Source: Actinoallomurus soli
Lineage (GTDB): Bacteria > Actinomycetota > Actinomycetes > Streptosporangiales > Streptosporangiaceae
Direction: 5' to 3'
Length of the DNA stretch: 64,000 bases
Assembly: GCF_024055715.1 (NCBI RefSeq)
Contig: NZ_JAMXMV010000004.1
Span: 372,001 to 436,000 of the forward strand
The translations under genes were made by a program, and so were the position numbers. Positions 27,489 through 38,639 of the stretch are shown here, piece after piece. Position 1 is the stretch's first letter; each line of letters opens with the position of its first letter. The notes beneath the pieces are model-generated. The model was not told the DNA's origin. It did no database searches and saw only the letters and a list, made by a program, of their open reading frames with translations.

Positions 27489-28564
27489 GCCGAACGCTCC
27501 TCCTCCGCGACGGGGCGCACCCTGTCGATCAACCGGATGAGCGCCCTGGTGACGACCTCAGGATGCTCCATCATCGTGACGTGGCCGGCCTCGGACAGCT
27601 CCACGAGCTCGGCGTCGCCCAGGACCTCCGCGATCAGCCGGCCGTGCGCGGCGGGCGTCAGCCGGTCCTCGTCGCCGACGACGACCAGTGCGGGCAGGCC
27701 CTTGATGACCTCCAGCGCCGCGAGCTTGTCGTGGGCGGCGAGCGTCGGGTAGAACTCCGCGATCACGTCGATCGGCGTCGAGCGGATCATCTGCTCGACG
27801 AAGTCCACCACCGACGGGCTGACGTGCTTGTCGCCGAACGCGATCCGGCGGGTGACCATGAAGGCGACGTCGGCGCCGGCCCGCCGCCCGCGCTCGACCA
27901 GTTCGGCGCGCTTGCCCAGGCTGCGCGTCACCCGGGGCAGCGCCGCCTTGAAGACCTTCCCGAACGCCATCGGCAGGCCGAGGCTGAGCTCCGCCAGCTC
28001 GCCCGAGGAGGTGTTGATCAGGGCGACGGCGGCGATCCGCCCGTCCTCGAACAGCTCCGGGTGGCCGTCGGCCAGCGCCATGATCGTCATCCCGCCCATG
28101 GAGTGGCCGACCAGGACCACCGGCGTTCCGGGGTCCACGGTGGCCTCCAGGACCGCGAACAGGTCCGCGCCGCACTGGTCGACGGTGGCGTGGGTCAGGT
28201 CGCTGCGCCCGGACCGGCCGTGGCTGCGCTGGTCCCAGAAGACCAGCCGCAGGTCGCCGTCGCGGCCCAGGTCGCGTCGCTGGTAGTGCCAGCAGTCCTC
28301 GTTCAGGCAGTAGCCGTGGCAGAACACGACCGTCAGGGGGGCGTCGTCCGGTCCGTCGATCTCGACGTGCAGGGGCACACCGTCGCTCGCCTCGACGGTC
28401 AGCGTCCGGCCGTGCAGCTCGCCGAACGGCTCGCCCGCGTCCGGGTCCGGGATCAGCCGGGCCCGCCCGACGGCGTACCTCCGCGCGGCGACGACCGCGC
28501 CCACGCCGACCGCGCCGGCCGTGCCGACCGCCGCGCTGATCAGCCCGATGCGTTTCTTGTTCAC
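27485..28564 (-). CDS. Membrane-tethered alpha/beta hydrolase
   Basis: 359 residues. An N-terminal membrane helix (about 7-27) is followed by an alpha/beta hydrolase: FCHGYCLNED oxyanion region, nucleophile S155 in GHSMGG, acid in VGDEDRLTP, His in EAGHVTM. The family with this lead helix sits between alr and tsaE in many actinobacteria. The substrate is unknown, perhaps a lipid ester. GTG start overlapping the alr stop (GTGA). Confidence 0.85.
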   Translation of the reverse strand: MNKKRIGLISAAVGTAGAVGVGAVVAARRYAVGRARLIPDPDAGEPFGELHGRTLTVEASDGVPLHVEIDGPDDAPLTVVFCHGYCLNEDCWHYQRRDLGRDGDLRLVFWDQRSHGRSGRSDLTHATVDQCGADLFAVLEATVDPGTPVVLVGHSMGGMTIMALADGHPELFEDGRIAAVALINTSSGELAELSLGLPMAFGKVFKAALPRVTRSLGKRAELVERGRRAGADVAFMVTRRIAFGDKHVSPSVVDFVEQMIRSTPIDVIAEFYPTLAAHDKLAALEVIKGLPALVVVGDEDRLTPAAHGRLIAEVLGDAELVELSEAGHVTMMEHPEVVTRALIRLIDRVRPVAEEERSA

Positions 28565-29712
28565 TGGGGGATTCCTTCGTACACGCGGGAGACACGTGCG
28601 CCGATGCGGGTGACGATCTCATACGAGATCGTGCCGAGCAGGTCGGCCCAGTCCTGCGCGGTGGGCTCGCCCCGGTCGCCCGGGCCGAAGAGGATCACCT
28701 CGTCACCGGCGTGGATCTCGTCGTCGCCCACGTCGATGACGAACTGGTCCATGCAGACCGTGCCGGCGATGCGCCGCCGGCCACCGGCCGCCCAGACCTC
28801 CAGGAGGTTGGTGCCGCTGCGCGGGATCCCGTCGGCGTACCCGAGGGGAACGACGCCGAGCGTGGTCTCCCGGTCGGTGGTGTACCGGTGCCCGTACGAC
28901 ACGCCCGTGCCGGGAGGAACGCGCTTGGTGACGATGATCCGCCCGGTGAGCGTCATGGCGGGCCGGAGGCCGAAGTTGTGGTCCTCACGCCCGTCGGAGG
29001 CCGGGTGCGCGGGGATCGGGCTCAGGCCGTACACCGCGATGCCGGGCCGTACGAGGTCATAGCGCGCCTCCGGGATCGTCAGCGTCGCCGCGGAGTTGGC
29101 GATGTGCCGGACCTCCGGGCGGACGCCGGCCTTCTCGGCGAACTCGACCGCCTCGTCGAACGTCCGGAGCTGCGACGCGATCGACGGGTGGCCCGGCTCG
29201 TCCGCGCACGCCATGTGGGACCAGATCCCGACCACCTCGACGTGCCCGTCCGCCTGGGCGCGGAGCGCGGCGTCGACCACCGGTGGCCAGTCCTCGAGGG
29301 TCGCCCCGGCGCGGGACAGCCCGGTGTCGATCTTCAGGTGCAGACGTGCCGTACGGCCCGCGCGCACGGCCGCGGCCGCGATGTCCTCGACGACGCGCAC
29401 CGAGCTCGCCGACAGGTCGACGTCGGCGGCGACGGCCTCCTCGAACGGCTCACCGGGCCCGTGCAGCCAGCACAGCAGGCGCGCGTCGATGCCAGCCCGC
29501 CGCACGGTCAGCGCCTCGGCCAGCGTGGCGACGCCCAGCCGGGAGGCTCCCCCCGCCAGCGCGGCGCGGGCGGCCTCGATGATGCCGTGCCCGTACCCGT
29601 CGGACTTGACGATCGCCATCACCTCGGCGCCCGCGGCCTTCTCGCGGAGGACGCCGATGTTGTGGCTGATCGCCGCCAGGTCGACATGCGCTGTTGCGGG
29701 GACGTTAACCAT
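28561..29712 (-). CDS. alr: Alanine racemase
   Basis: 383 residues. PLP enzyme making D-alanine for peptidoglycan. The PLP lysine K36 lies in MAIVKSDGYGHG, and the second catalytic base is the Tyr in GVSYGHRYTT. The C-terminal beta domain has GTVCMDQFVIDV. The ATG at 29712 is supported by GGAAG upstream and by the natural Alr start (PATAHVDLAAISHNIGVLR). Tightly coupled to the hydrolase gene downstream. Confidence 0.96.
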   Translation of the reverse strand: MVNVPATAHVDLAAISHNIGVLREKAAGAEVMAIVKSDGYGHGIIEAARAALAGGASRLGVATLAEALTVRRAGIDARLLCWLHGPGEPFEEAVAADVDLSASSVRVVEDIAAAAVRAGRTARLHLKIDTGLSRAGATLEDWPPVVDAALRAQADGHVEVVGIWSHMACADEPGHPSIASQLRTFDEAVEFAEKAGVRPEVRHIANSAATLTIPEARYDLVRPGIAVYGLSPIPAHPASDGREDHNFGLRPAMTLTGRIIVTKRVPPGTGVSYGHRYTTDRETTLGVVPLGYADGIPRSGTNLLEVWAAGGRRRIAGTVCMDQFVIDVGDDEIHAGDEVILFGPGDRGEPTAQDWADLLGTISYEIVTRIGARVSRVYEGIPQ

Positions 29713-29771
29713 GGCTTCCAGTGTGGCAGCCGCCGGGGTGAGCTCCGGCCATCCGCGCCCTCGTCGTGGCG

Positions 29772-31277
29772 TCACCCGGACAGGGCGCGGAACGCCTCGG
29801 GCAGCGCGTCGAGGACGTCGTAGGCGCTGATCGGCGCGGGGCCCTCGCCGTACGGGTCGGCCGACAGCCGGGCGGCCAGGCCGTGGAGGTACGCCCCGGT
29901 CGCGGCCGCGTCGATCGCCGGCATGCCGCCGGCCAGCAGCGCGCCCGTGAGCCCGGACAGCACGTCGCCACTGCCCGCCGTCGCCAGCCACGGCGTGCCC
30001 GTGGGGTTCACCCGTACGGGGCGGTCGGCCTCGGCGACGAGCGTCGTGGAGCCCTTGAGCAGCACGGTGGCGCTCAGCTCCTCGGCGGCGCGGCGTACGT
30101 GTTCCAGCCGTCGTGCCTCGACCTCGCCGGCGTCGGTGCCCAGCAGCCGGGCCAGCTCCCCGGCGTGCGGGGTCAGGACGGTCGGCGCGGACCGCCACAG
30201 CAGGTCACGGTGCCGCGACAGCACGGTCAGGCCGTCCGCGTCGACCAGGACGGGCAGGTCCGTGGCGAGGACCTGGGCGAGCAGCGCCTGGGCCCGCTCG
30301 TCCGTGCCCAGTCCGGGCCCGGCGACCCACGCCTGCACCCGCCCGATCCCGTCCAGCGAGTCCCCGATGACCGTGGTCACGGACTCCGGCCAGCGGTGCC
30401 GGACGAGCTCCACCGGGTGCTCGGAGGAGGCGAACCGCACCATGCCCGCCCCGGCGCGCACCGCCCCGCCGACGGCGAGGACGGCCGCCCCGGTGAACGT
30501 CTCGCTCCCTGCCAGGACGCCGACGACGCCCCGCCGGTACTTGTTCGACTCGTTGGTCGGGCGCGGCAGCCGTCCGGCGACGTCCTCGGCCAGGGGCGCG
30601 CACACGTCCGGGTCCGCGAGGTAGGGCCCGAGCCCGATGTCGACGAGCTCGACCACGCCGGCGTGCTCGGCGCCCGGGTCGACGAGCAGGCCGGGCTTGT
30701 ACGTCCCGAACGTGACGGTCACGTCCGCGCGGACCGCCGGACCGGCGACCTGCCCGCTGCTCGCGTCGATGCCGCTGGGCAGGTCGCAGGCCACGACGAT
30801 CGCCGCGCTGTCGGCGGCGCGCCGGGCCAGGCCGGCGTATGGCTCGCGCAGCCCGCCCCGGCCGCCGATGCCGAGCATGCCGTCGATGATCAGGTCGGCC
30901 CGGCCGATCGCCTCGGCCACCCGGCCCTCGTCCGCGACGGGCAGCGCCTCGCCTCCGGCGGCGCGCAGGTCGGCCAGCCCGCCCTCATGGCTCTTCGGCC
31001 CGGCGAGGATCGCGGTGACCCCCGCGCCGCGCCGCGCCAGGCCCGCGCCCGCGTACAGGGCGTCGCCGCCGTTGTCGCCGCCGCCGACCAGCAGGACGAC
31101 CCGCGCGCCGTACACGCCGAGGCCCGGCTCGCCGTGCGGCCGGCCGCCGCGCAGGATGCGGGCGCACACCGAGGCCAGGCCGGCCGCGGCGCGCCGCATG
31201 AGCGCCCCGTCGGGCAGGCGGGCCATCAGCGCCTGTTCGGCGGTCCGGACCTTGTCGACCTCGTGCGCGTACCGCAT
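29772..31277 (-). CDS. nnr: Bifunctional NAD(P)H-hydrate epimerase / ADP-dependent dehydratase
   Basis: About 501 residues in two domains. The N-terminal YjeF_N epimerase (1 to about 215) has VVLLVGGGDNGGDALYAGAGL and CDLPSGIDASSG. The C-terminal ribokinase-like dehydratase (about 235-500) has NKYRRGVVGVLAGS and the catalytic GTPWLATAGSGDVLSGL. Together they repair hydrated NAD(P)H. GTG at 31280 and ATG at 31277 are adjacent; the ATG has better spacing from GGAGG. It follows acpS with a small duplicated segment in between. Confidence 0.95.
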   Translation of the reverse strand: MRYAHEVDKVRTAEQALMARLPDGALMRRAAAGLASVCARILRGGRPHGEPGLGVYGARVVLLVGGGDNGGDALYAGAGLARRGAGVTAILAGPKSHEGGLADLRAAGGEALPVADEGRVAEAIGRADLIIDGMLGIGGRGGLREPYAGLARRAADSAAIVVACDLPSGIDASSGQVAGPAVRADVTVTFGTYKPGLLVDPGAEHAGVVELVDIGLGPYLADPDVCAPLAEDVAGRLPRPTNESNKYRRGVVGVLAGSETFTGAAVLAVGGAVRAGAGMVRFASSEHPVELVRHRWPESVTTVIGDSLDGIGRVQAWVAGPGLGTDERAQALLAQVLATDLPVLVDADGLTVLSRHRDLLWRSAPTVLTPHAGELARLLGTDAGEVEARRLEHVRRAAEELSATVLLKGSTTLVAEADRPVRVNPTGTPWLATAGSGDVLSGLTGALLAGGMPAIDAAATGAYLHGLAARLSADPYGEGPAPISAYDVLDALPEAFRALSG

Positions 31278-31290
31278 CACGCTCGCCTCC

Positions 31291-31372
31291 TCATCGGACG
31301 TTCTCCGCCACCACCGCCGCGACGGACTCCCTCATCGGGCGTTCTCCGCCACCACCATCGCGACGGCGACCC
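31291..31372. repeat. 41-bp tandem duplication of the acpS 3' end
   Basis: 31291-31331 and 31332-31372 match at 35 of 41 positions. The right copy holds the last codons and stop of acpS. The left copy, just outside the gene, would encode nearly the same ending (VVAENVR versus VVAENAR), also with a stop. It is a recent local duplication, now non-coding. Confidence 0.85.
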
Positions 31373-31688
31373 CTCCGTCGTGGCTGAGCGACAGGTGCCA
31401 GGTGGTGACGCCCAGCCGTTCGGCCGCCTCCTGGACGGTGCCCGCCACGTGCAGGCTCGGGCGGCCGTCCTCGGCGCGGCGTACCTCCGCGTCGGTCCAC
31501 CGCAGCCCGCGCGGCGCGCCCAGCGCCTTGGCCAGGGCCTCCTTCGCCGCGAACCGCGCGGCGAGGGACCGCGGGGGCAGCCCGCGCTCGCGGTCGGTGA
31601 AGAGCCGGTCGGCCAGGCCCGGCGTGCGCTCCAGCGACCTGGCGAACCGGGCGACGTCGACGACGTCGACCCCCACTCCGACGATCAC
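31332..31688 (-). CDS. acpS: Holo-[acyl-carrier-protein] synthase
   Basis: 118 residues. Transfers 4'-phosphopantetheine from CoA to acyl carrier protein. The Mg-binding Asp lies in [13 protein letters not shown] near the start and the Glu in [13 protein letters not shown]; the C-terminal [15 protein letters not shown] is typical. GTG start. It lies between an XRE regulator gene and nnr. The coaA gene 2.5 kb away belongs to the same CoA/ACP pathway. Confidence 0.95.
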   Translation of the reverse strand: MIVGVGVDVVDVARFARSLERTPGLADRLFTDRERGLPPRSLAARFAAKEALAKALGAPRGLRWTDAEVRRAEDGRPSLHVAGTVQEAAERLGVTTWHLSLSHDGGVAVAMVVAENAR

Positions 31689-31701
31689 TCGACCAGGTTT
31701 A

Positions 31702-32589
31702 TCACTCCGGGACCACGGGGGCCCGGTGGACGTGGTCGACGGCGGGCGCGCTGGGGTGGTCGATCAGCCACTGGATGCGCTCGCGGGTCTTCTCGTCGAC
31801 CGGCGTGTAGACCGCCATGCGGGTCTCCGGCGTGGCGGTGACGGCGAAGTTGACCACCGACATCCGGATCTCACCGACGGCGGCGTGCCGGAAGTGCTTC
31901 ACGCGCGTCGAGGGGACGGCGACGTCCTGTGCCGCCCACATCTCCGCGAACTCGGGGCTCGCCGCCGACAGCCGCTCGACCAGCCCGGTCCAGGACGGCT
32001 CCCCGAGGTGGCGGGCGAACGCCGCCCGGAACATCGCCACCATCTGCGGCAGTTCGGTGTCCTTGTTGAGCATCTGGCTGCAGCACTCCGGCGTCACGAA
32101 CATCCGCCACAGCAGGTTGCGGGGGTGGGCCTCGCTCGCCCGCAGGACGGCCGGCCAGATCGCCGAGTAGGCGGTGTTCCAGGCGAGCACGTCGTACCGG
32201 CTGGACATGACGGCGGCGGGCAGCGGGACGAGGCCGTCGAGCACGGCCTGCACCTCGGGTTCGAGCCGGTCGTGCACCGGCGGGCCGGGCATGGCGGGCA
32301 CGTCCGCCAGGTGGTAGAGGTGCTCGCGCTCGGTCCGGTCGAGGCGGAGCGTACGGGCGATCGCGTCGAGGACCTGGACGCTCACATTGATCGGCCGGCC
32401 CTGTTCGAGCCAGGTGTACCAGGTGACGCCGACCCCGGCGAGCTGGGCGACCTCCTCACGGCGCAGCCCGGGGGTGCGCCGCCGCAACCCCGCCGGGATG
32501 CCGACGTCGGCGGGGGTGATGCGCTCCCGCCGGCTGCGCAGGAAGGCGGCCAGCTCGGTCCGCCGGCGGGAGGGGGTCGTCACGGTCAC
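31702..32589 (-). CDS. XRE family regulator, MmyB-like
   Basis: 295 residues. N-terminal helix-turn-helix (about 38-80: [27 protein letters not shown]) and a C-terminal MmyB-like ligand-binding domain ([42 protein letters not shown]). Such regulators are thought to bind lipid-like ligands. It is divergent from an MFS exporter gene across a 101-bp gap with repeated motifs, so it probably represses that exporter. Two paralogues lie at 37.7 and 42.6 kb. GTG start. Confidence 0.88.
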   Translation of the reverse strand: MTVTTPSRRRTELAAFLRSRRERITPADVGIPAGLRRRTPGLRREEVAQLAGVGVTWYTWLEQGRPINVSVQVLDAIARTLRLDRTEREHLYHLADVPAMPGPPVHDRLEPEVQAVLDGLVPLPAAVMSSRYDVLAWNTAYSAIWPAVLRASEAHPRNLLWRMFVTPECCSQMLNKDTELPQMVAMFRAAFARHLGEPSWTGLVERLSAASPEFAEMWAAQDVAVPSTRVKHFRHAAVGEIRMSVVNFAVTATPETRMAVYTPVDEKTRERIQWLIDHPSAPAVDHVHRAPVVPE

Positions 32590-32624
32590 CCGTCCATGGT
32601 GCGGTACGCCGGACGGCCGTGCCA

Positions 32625-32668
32625 GGTGCTGTCAGCACCAGTATCAGTGGGCTCTCACCACCCGTATC
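32625..32668. promoter_or_regulatory. Likely operator between XRE regulator and MFS genes
   Basis: The perfect inverted repeat GGTGCT-GTC-AGCACC spans 32625-32639. CACCAGTATC (32636-32645) recurs as CACCCGTATC (32659-32668), 23 bp apart, two helical turns. Both lie in the divergent promoter region. Confidence 0.5.
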
Positions 32669-32690
32669 GTTCCGCCCGCAGGCTCGGCAC

Positions 32691-34079
32691 ATGGCCCAGA
32701 TCACTCTCGACGCCCCCGCGGCACAGGCGCCGGTCCGCCGCGGCGGGCTGCTGACGCTCATCATGCTCGGGCAGTTCATGGCGGTCCTCGACGTGACCGT
32801 GGTCAACGTCGCCGCCCCCACCATCCGTACCGACCTGCAGGCGTCCGGCGCGGGCCTGCAGCTCGTCATCGCCGGGTACACGATCGCGTACGCCGTGCTG
32901 CTCATCACGGGGGCGCGGCTCGGCGACATCCTCGGGCACCGGCGTGCCTTCCTCGGCGGGCTGGCGGTGTTCACCGCGTCGTCCCTGGCGTGCGGCCTCG
33001 CGGGGAGCACCGGCCTGCTCATCGGGTTCCGTCTCGTCCAGGGAGCGGGCGCCGCGCTGATGGTGCCGCAGGTGATGAGCCTGATCCAGCGGAATTTCAC
33101 GGGGGCCGCGCGGGCCCGTGCGCTCAGCCTCTACTCGGCCGTGCTGTCCGGCGGCGCCGTCGCGGGCCAGGTGATCGGCGGCGCGCTCGTCAGCGCGGAC
33201 GTCCTCGGCACCGGCTGGCGGCCGGTGTTCCTGGTGAACGTCCCGATCGGCGTGGTGCTGCTGATCGCCGGGCCGCGCGTCCTGCCGGGCGACCGCGGCG
33301 AGCGGGGCCGCCGGCTGGACGTCCCCGGCGTGCTCGGCCTGTCCGCGGCCGTCGTCTGCTTCATCGTGCCGCTCGTGCTCGGGCACGAGGAGGGCTGGCC
33401 CGGCTGGGGCTGGGTCATGCTGGCCGGCGGCATCGTCGTCTTCGGCGTCTTCGTCCTCCTGCAGCGCCGCGCGGCCGCGCCGCTCATCCCCGGCCGGCTG
33501 CTGCGCACGCCCGGCGTCCTGGCCGGCGGCATCACGATCTTCTTCGCCATGGGGACCTTCGGCGGCTTCCTGTTCAGCCTGGCCCTGCACCTGCAGGGCG
33601 GCCTGGGCGACAGTCCGCTGCGCGCCGGGCTGTCCTTCATCCCCGGTGCGGGCGGGTTCGCCCTCGCGAGCCTGAACTGGCGGCGGGTGCCCGCCCGGTG
33701 GCACCGCCTGATGGTCCCGGCGGCGTTCGCCGTCGCGGCCCTCGGGTACCTGGGCCTGGCGGTCTTCCAGTCCGGCGGCGCGGGGCTGGAGGTGGCGATG
33801 GCGCTGACCGGCCTCGGCCTCGGCGGCGCCTTCAGCCCGATGCTGACGCTCGCGCTCGGGCAGGTCCCGGTCGCGGACGCGGCCGACGCCAGCGGCCTGC
33901 TCGTCACGATGAACCAGCTCGCCCAGGTGGTGGGCGTGGCGACGTTCGGCACGGTGTTCCTGAGCGTCGCGCCGCCGACCGGGCACGCCCTGGCGGTGAC
34001 GAGCGTCGCCCTCGCCGCGACCGCCGTGCTGGGCGGCTGCTGCTCCATCCTGGCCGTACGCCCCCGGCGCGCCGGCTGA
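32691..34079 (+). CDS. MFS transporter, DHA2 (drug:proton antiporter) type
   Basis: 462 residues, predicted 13-14 membrane helices. The DHA2 signatures are visible: LGQFMAVLDVTVVNVAAPTI in helix 1, GARLGDILGHRRAF in loop 2-3, and GFRLVQGAGAALMVPQ. Helix 5 carries VIGGALVSADVLGTGWRPVFLVNVPIG (motif C region). It should export a drug-like compound. The divergent XRE gene is its probable regulator. The ATG at 32691 has no strong ribosome binding site. Confidence 0.9.
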   Translation: MAQITLDAPAAQAPVRRGGLLTLIMLGQFMAVLDVTVVNVAAPTIRTDLQASGAGLQLVIAGYTIAYAVLLITGARLGDILGHRRAFLGGLAVFTASSLACGLAGSTGLLIGFRLVQGAGAALMVPQVMSLIQRNFTGAARARALSLYSAVLSGGAVAGQVIGGALVSADVLGTGWRPVFLVNVPIGVVLLIAGPRVLPGDRGERGRRLDVPGVLGLSAAVVCFIVPLVLGHEEGWPGWGWVMLAGGIVVFGVFVLLQRRAAAPLIPGRLLRTPGVLAGGITIFFAMGTFGGFLFSLALHLQGGLGDSPLRAGLSFIPGAGGFALASLNWRRVPARWHRLMVPAAFAVAALGYLGLAVFQSGGAGLEVAMALTGLGLGGAFSPMLTLALGQVPVADAADASGLLVTMNQLAQVVGVATFGTVFLSVAPPTGHALAVTSVALAATAVLGGCCSILAVRPRRAG

Positions 34080-34097
34080 GGCCAGGAGCCGTACGAC

Positions 34098-34115
34098 CTC
34101 GGCGCGCCGGCCGAG
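34098..34115. terminator. Short hairpin between convergent MFS and coaA genes
   Basis: CTCGGC (34098-34103) pairs with GCCGAG (34110-34115). The sequence GGAGCCGTACG occurs twice in this gap. Weak terminator candidate. Confidence 0.35.
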
Positions 34116-34191
34116 TCCGGGGAGCCGTACGGTCGGCGCGCAGGCCGGGAGGCCGACGCGCGGGCTGCGGGCTTCGGGGCGCCGGGCGAGG

Positions 34192-35130
34192 TCAGATGCG
34201 GCGCAGGCGTACGCGGTGGACCCGGTGGTCGCGGTCCTTGCACAGGACGAGGGTGGCGCGGTCCCGGGTCGGCAGGATGTTGGCGACGAGGTTGACCTCG
34301 TTGATCTCCCGCCACATCCGCTCGGCGTACGCCGCCGCCTCGTCCGGGTCCACCCGCGCGTACGGGTGGAAGTAGGAGCGCTCGTCGGTGAAGACCGTAC
34401 GCCGCAGTGCGAAGAAACGGTCGACGTACCACTGGCGGACGTCGTTCACCCGCGCGTCGACGTAGATCGAGAAGTCGAACAGGTCCGACACCGCCAGACC
34501 GCCCGGCCGGGCCGTCTGCAGGACGTTGAGGCCCTCGACGATGAGGATGTCGGGCCGCCGGACGACCTGCCGGGCGCCGGGGACGATGTCGTAGGCCAGC
34601 GGGTCGTACACCGGCACGGACAGCTCCGCGGCGCCCGCCTTCACCGCGGAGACGAACCGCAGCAGCGCCCGGCGGTCGTACGACTCGGGGAAGCCCTTGC
34701 GGTCCATCAGCCCGCGCTCGGCGAGCGTGGCGTTCGGGTAGAGGAAGCCGTCCGTGGTGACCAGTTCGACCGTGGGCGCCCCGTCGCCGCGGGCGAGCAG
34801 CGTCCGGACCAGGCGGGCCACCGTCGACTTGCCGACGGCGACGCTCCCGGCGACGCCGATGACGAACGGGGTCGCGACGACCGGGTCGCCGAGGAAGGCG
34901 CCGACCGCGTCCCGGAGACGGCCGTCGGCCGCCGCGACCAGGCCGATGAGCCGCGCCAGCGGCAGGTAGACCTCCTCGACCTCGGCGAGGTCGGTGGGAT
35001 CGTTCAGTCCGCGCAGGGTCTCCAGGTCCTCCGGAGAGAGCGGCAGCGGCATGTCCTCGCGCCGCGCCCGCCACTCCTCGCGGCCGAGTTCGACATAGGG
35101 GCTGGGCATTCCCTCCCCATCAGCGATCAT
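34192..35130 (-). CDS. coaA: Pantothenate kinase, type I
   Basis: 312 residues. First step of CoA synthesis, ATP-dependent phosphorylation of pantothenate. P-loop GSVAVGKST (about 95-103), then [24 protein letters not shown] and VEGLNVLQT, all hallmarks of prokaryotic CoaA. The ATG at 35130 gives the same length as M. tuberculosis CoaA; 35142 and 35109 are alternatives, the last sitting too close behind GGGGAGGG. It diverges from glmS. Confidence 0.94.
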   Translation of the reverse strand: MIADGEGMPSPYVELGREEWRARREDMPLPLSPEDLETLRGLNDPTDLAEVEEVYLPLARLIGLVAAADGRLRDAVGAFLGDPVVATPFVIGVAGSVAVGKSTVARLVRTLLARGDGAPTVELVTTDGFLYPNATLAERGLMDRKGFPESYDRRALLRFVSAVKAGAAELSVPVYDPLAYDIVPGARQVVRRPDILIVEGLNVLQTARPGGLAVSDLFDFSIYVDARVNDVRQWYVDRFFALRRTVFTDERSYFHPYARVDPDEAAAYAERMWREINEVNLVANILPTRDRATLVLCKDRDHRVHRVRLRRI

Positions 35131-35152
35131 GAGGGAAACCATAGCGTTTACT

Positions 35153-35164
35153 GAAGTTAACTTC
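35153..35164. promoter_or_regulatory. 12-bp palindrome in the coaA-glmS promoter gap
   Basis: GAAGTTAACTTC is a perfect palindrome 23 bp upstream of the coaA start and 79 bp upstream of glmS. It may be an operator; no regulator is identified. Confidence 0.3.
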
Positions 35165-35242
35165 TGGTGACCTTTGCCGGAAACGGACGCTCCGGGCGAC
35201 ACTGGTCTACCCGCTCACCTGGAGCCATTAGGGTGACGTCCC

Positions 35243-37087
<1,845 letters not shown>

Positions 37088-37090
37088 CCC

Positions 37091-37621
37091 GTGGCTCGAT
37101 ACGCCGCCCTCCTGCGGGGCGTCAACGTCACCGGGGACAGCAGGGTCGCGATGGCCGACCTGCGTGCGTGGCTGGCCGACCTCGGCTACACCGGCGTGCG
37201 CACGCACCTGAACAGCGGGAACGCCGTGTTCACCGCGCCGGAGGGGCCGACGGAGCGGATCGCCGCCGCGATCGAGGGACGTCTCACGGCCCGGCTGGGC
37301 CGTGAGGTCCCGGTCGTCGTACGGACCGCGGCCGAGCTGACGGCGGTGGTCGCGGGCAACCCGCTGGAGATTCGCGACCCGGCCAGGTGCGCGGTGGCGT
37401 TCCTGGCCGAGGATCCGGCCCCGGAGCGACTGCGCGCCCTTAAACCAGCCGAATTCGCCCCCGAGGAGGTCGGATTGGGCGAAAAGGTGCTCTACCTTTA
37501 CTTCCCGAACGGGCTCGGCCGGTCGACGCTCGTGCCGACCCTCGAAAGACGCCTCGGCGTCCCGGCGACCGTCCGCAACTGGAACACCGTCACCAGGCTG
37601 CTGGCCCTCACGGACGCCTGA
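37091..37621 (+). CDS. DUF1697 family protein
   Basis: 176 residues of the DUF1697 family (starts ARYAALLRGVNVTGD; then LADLGYTGVRTHLNSGNAVF; ends RNWNTVTRLLALTDA), which is widespread and uncharacterised. Cytosolic. The GTG at 37091 lies 3 bp after the glmS stop, so it is co-transcribed with glmS, but nothing links it to amino-sugar metabolism. Confidence 0.88.
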   Translation: MARYAALLRGVNVTGDSRVAMADLRAWLADLGYTGVRTHLNSGNAVFTAPEGPTERIAAAIEGRLTARLGREVPVVVRTAAELTAVVAGNPLEIRDPARCAVAFLAEDPAPERLRALKPAEFAPEEVGLGEKVLYLYFPNGLGRSTLVPTLERRLGVPATVRNWNTVTRLLALTDA

Positions 37622-37631
37622 CGCCTGACCC

Positions 37632-37650
37632 GGCGTCGTCGTGCGACGCC
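37632..37650. terminator. Hairpin between convergent genes
   Basis: GGCGTCG (37632-37638) pairs with CGACGCC (37644-37650) around a 5-base loop, 11 bp after the DUF1697 stop codon. Confidence 0.5.
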
Positions 37651-37706
37651 ACCCGTGATCCCCGGCCATCGCTGCGCTCTGGACGCGGCCATTGCCAGTG
37701 GGGCGC

Positions 37707-38537
37707 TCAGGTCCCCTGGCGGGCGCCGGCGGCGAGGGAGCCGAGGAGGCCGAGGGCCTCACTGCTCGGCGAGCCGGGTTCCGCGTGGTAGACGACGAGT
37801 TCCTGGCCCGGGCTGGAACGGACGTCGAAGGTCTGCATCGACAGCGTCAACCGCCCGACGTCGCGGTGATGGAAGGTCTTGCTCTCCAGCGCCTTGCCGC
37901 GCGCGTCGTGCGAGGCCCAGAGCCGGGCGAACTCGGGGCTCTGCTCGAGCAGTTCGGTGAGCACCTGCCGGATGCGCGGATCGTCGGGCGCCTTGCCGTA
38001 GCCGAGCCGGAAGCCGGCCACGGAGTTGCGCGCGACCTCGTACCAGTCCAGGTAGAAGCTCCGCGCGGCGGGCTCGGTGAACACGACGTGCATGAGGTTC
38101 CGCGAATGCGACCAGTCGTGGAAGAGCGCGTCGGCGATGGCGTTCGACGCGAGGACGTCGAACGCGCGGTTGTAGACGATGGCCGGGTTGTGCGGCCACG
38201 CGCTCATGAGCTGCAGGAGGCTCGGGTCGACGTGATCGTTCACGGCGGCGCCGCGGGCGCGCGGACTGAGGCCGGCGAGCCGGAACAGGTGCAGGCGGCC
38301 GTCCTCCGGCAGGCGCAGGGCGACGGCCAGGGCCTCGACCACCTGTGCGGACGGCGTCCGCTCCCGGCCCTGTTCGAGACGAACGTAGTAGTCGACGCTG
38401 ACGCCCGCCAGCGACGCCACCTCCTCACGCCGCAGGCCGGGAACCCTGCGATGCCCCGTGCTGGGAAGGCCGGCCTGCTCAGGCGTGACCTGGGCCCGCC
38501 GGGCCCTGAGGTAGGCGCCGAGCTCGGTTGAGGTCAT
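37707..38537 (-). CDS. XRE family regulator, MmyB-like
   Basis: 276 residues, same architecture as the regulators at 31.7 and 42.6 kb: helix-turn-helix ([28 protein letters not shown] at about 32-59) and MmyB-like C-terminal domain (VLASNAIADALFHDWSHSRNLMHVVFTE). ATG at 38537; the longer upstream frame is not regulator-like. It diverges from a three-gene SDR operon that it probably controls. A CCTGGG/CCCAGG inverted repeat lies in the shared gap. Confidence 0.88.
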   Translation of the reverse strand: MTSTELGAYLRARRAQVTPEQAGLPSTGHRRVPGLRREEVASLAGVSVDYYVRLEQGRERTPSAQVVEALAVALRLPEDGRLHLFRLAGLSPRARGAAVNDHVDPSLLQLMSAWPHNPAIVYNRAFDVLASNAIADALFHDWSHSRNLMHVVFTEPAARSFYLDWYEVARNSVAGFRLGYGKAPDDPRIRQVLTELLEQSPEFARLWASHDARGKALESKTFHHRDVGRLTLSMQTFDVRSSPGQELVVYHAEPGSPSSEALGLLGSLAAGARQGT

Positions 38538-38569
38538 GCCGTCATCGTAGGTCGGGGATCGGCGCGCTT

Positions 38570-38590
38570 CCTGGGTGCGCTGCTCCCAGG
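38570..38590. promoter_or_regulatory. Inverted repeat between XRE and SDR genes
   Basis: CCTGGG (38570-38575) and CCCAGG (38585-38590) with a 9-base spacer, centrally placed in the 102-bp divergent promoter region. Possible operator. Confidence 0.4.
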
Positions 38591-38639
38591 GAGGATCGCG
38601 CCCTTCTCCACTCCGTCCGGCCCGCCCAGAGTGGTGGTC

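Noticed and set aside
29766-31841. 691-residue plus-strand open frame
   Set aside because: Antisense to nnr and acpS; composition is that of a shadow frame.
35165-35242. glmS ribozyme leader
   Set aside because: The leader is too short, and the ribozyme is not expected in actinobacteria; no matching core was seen.
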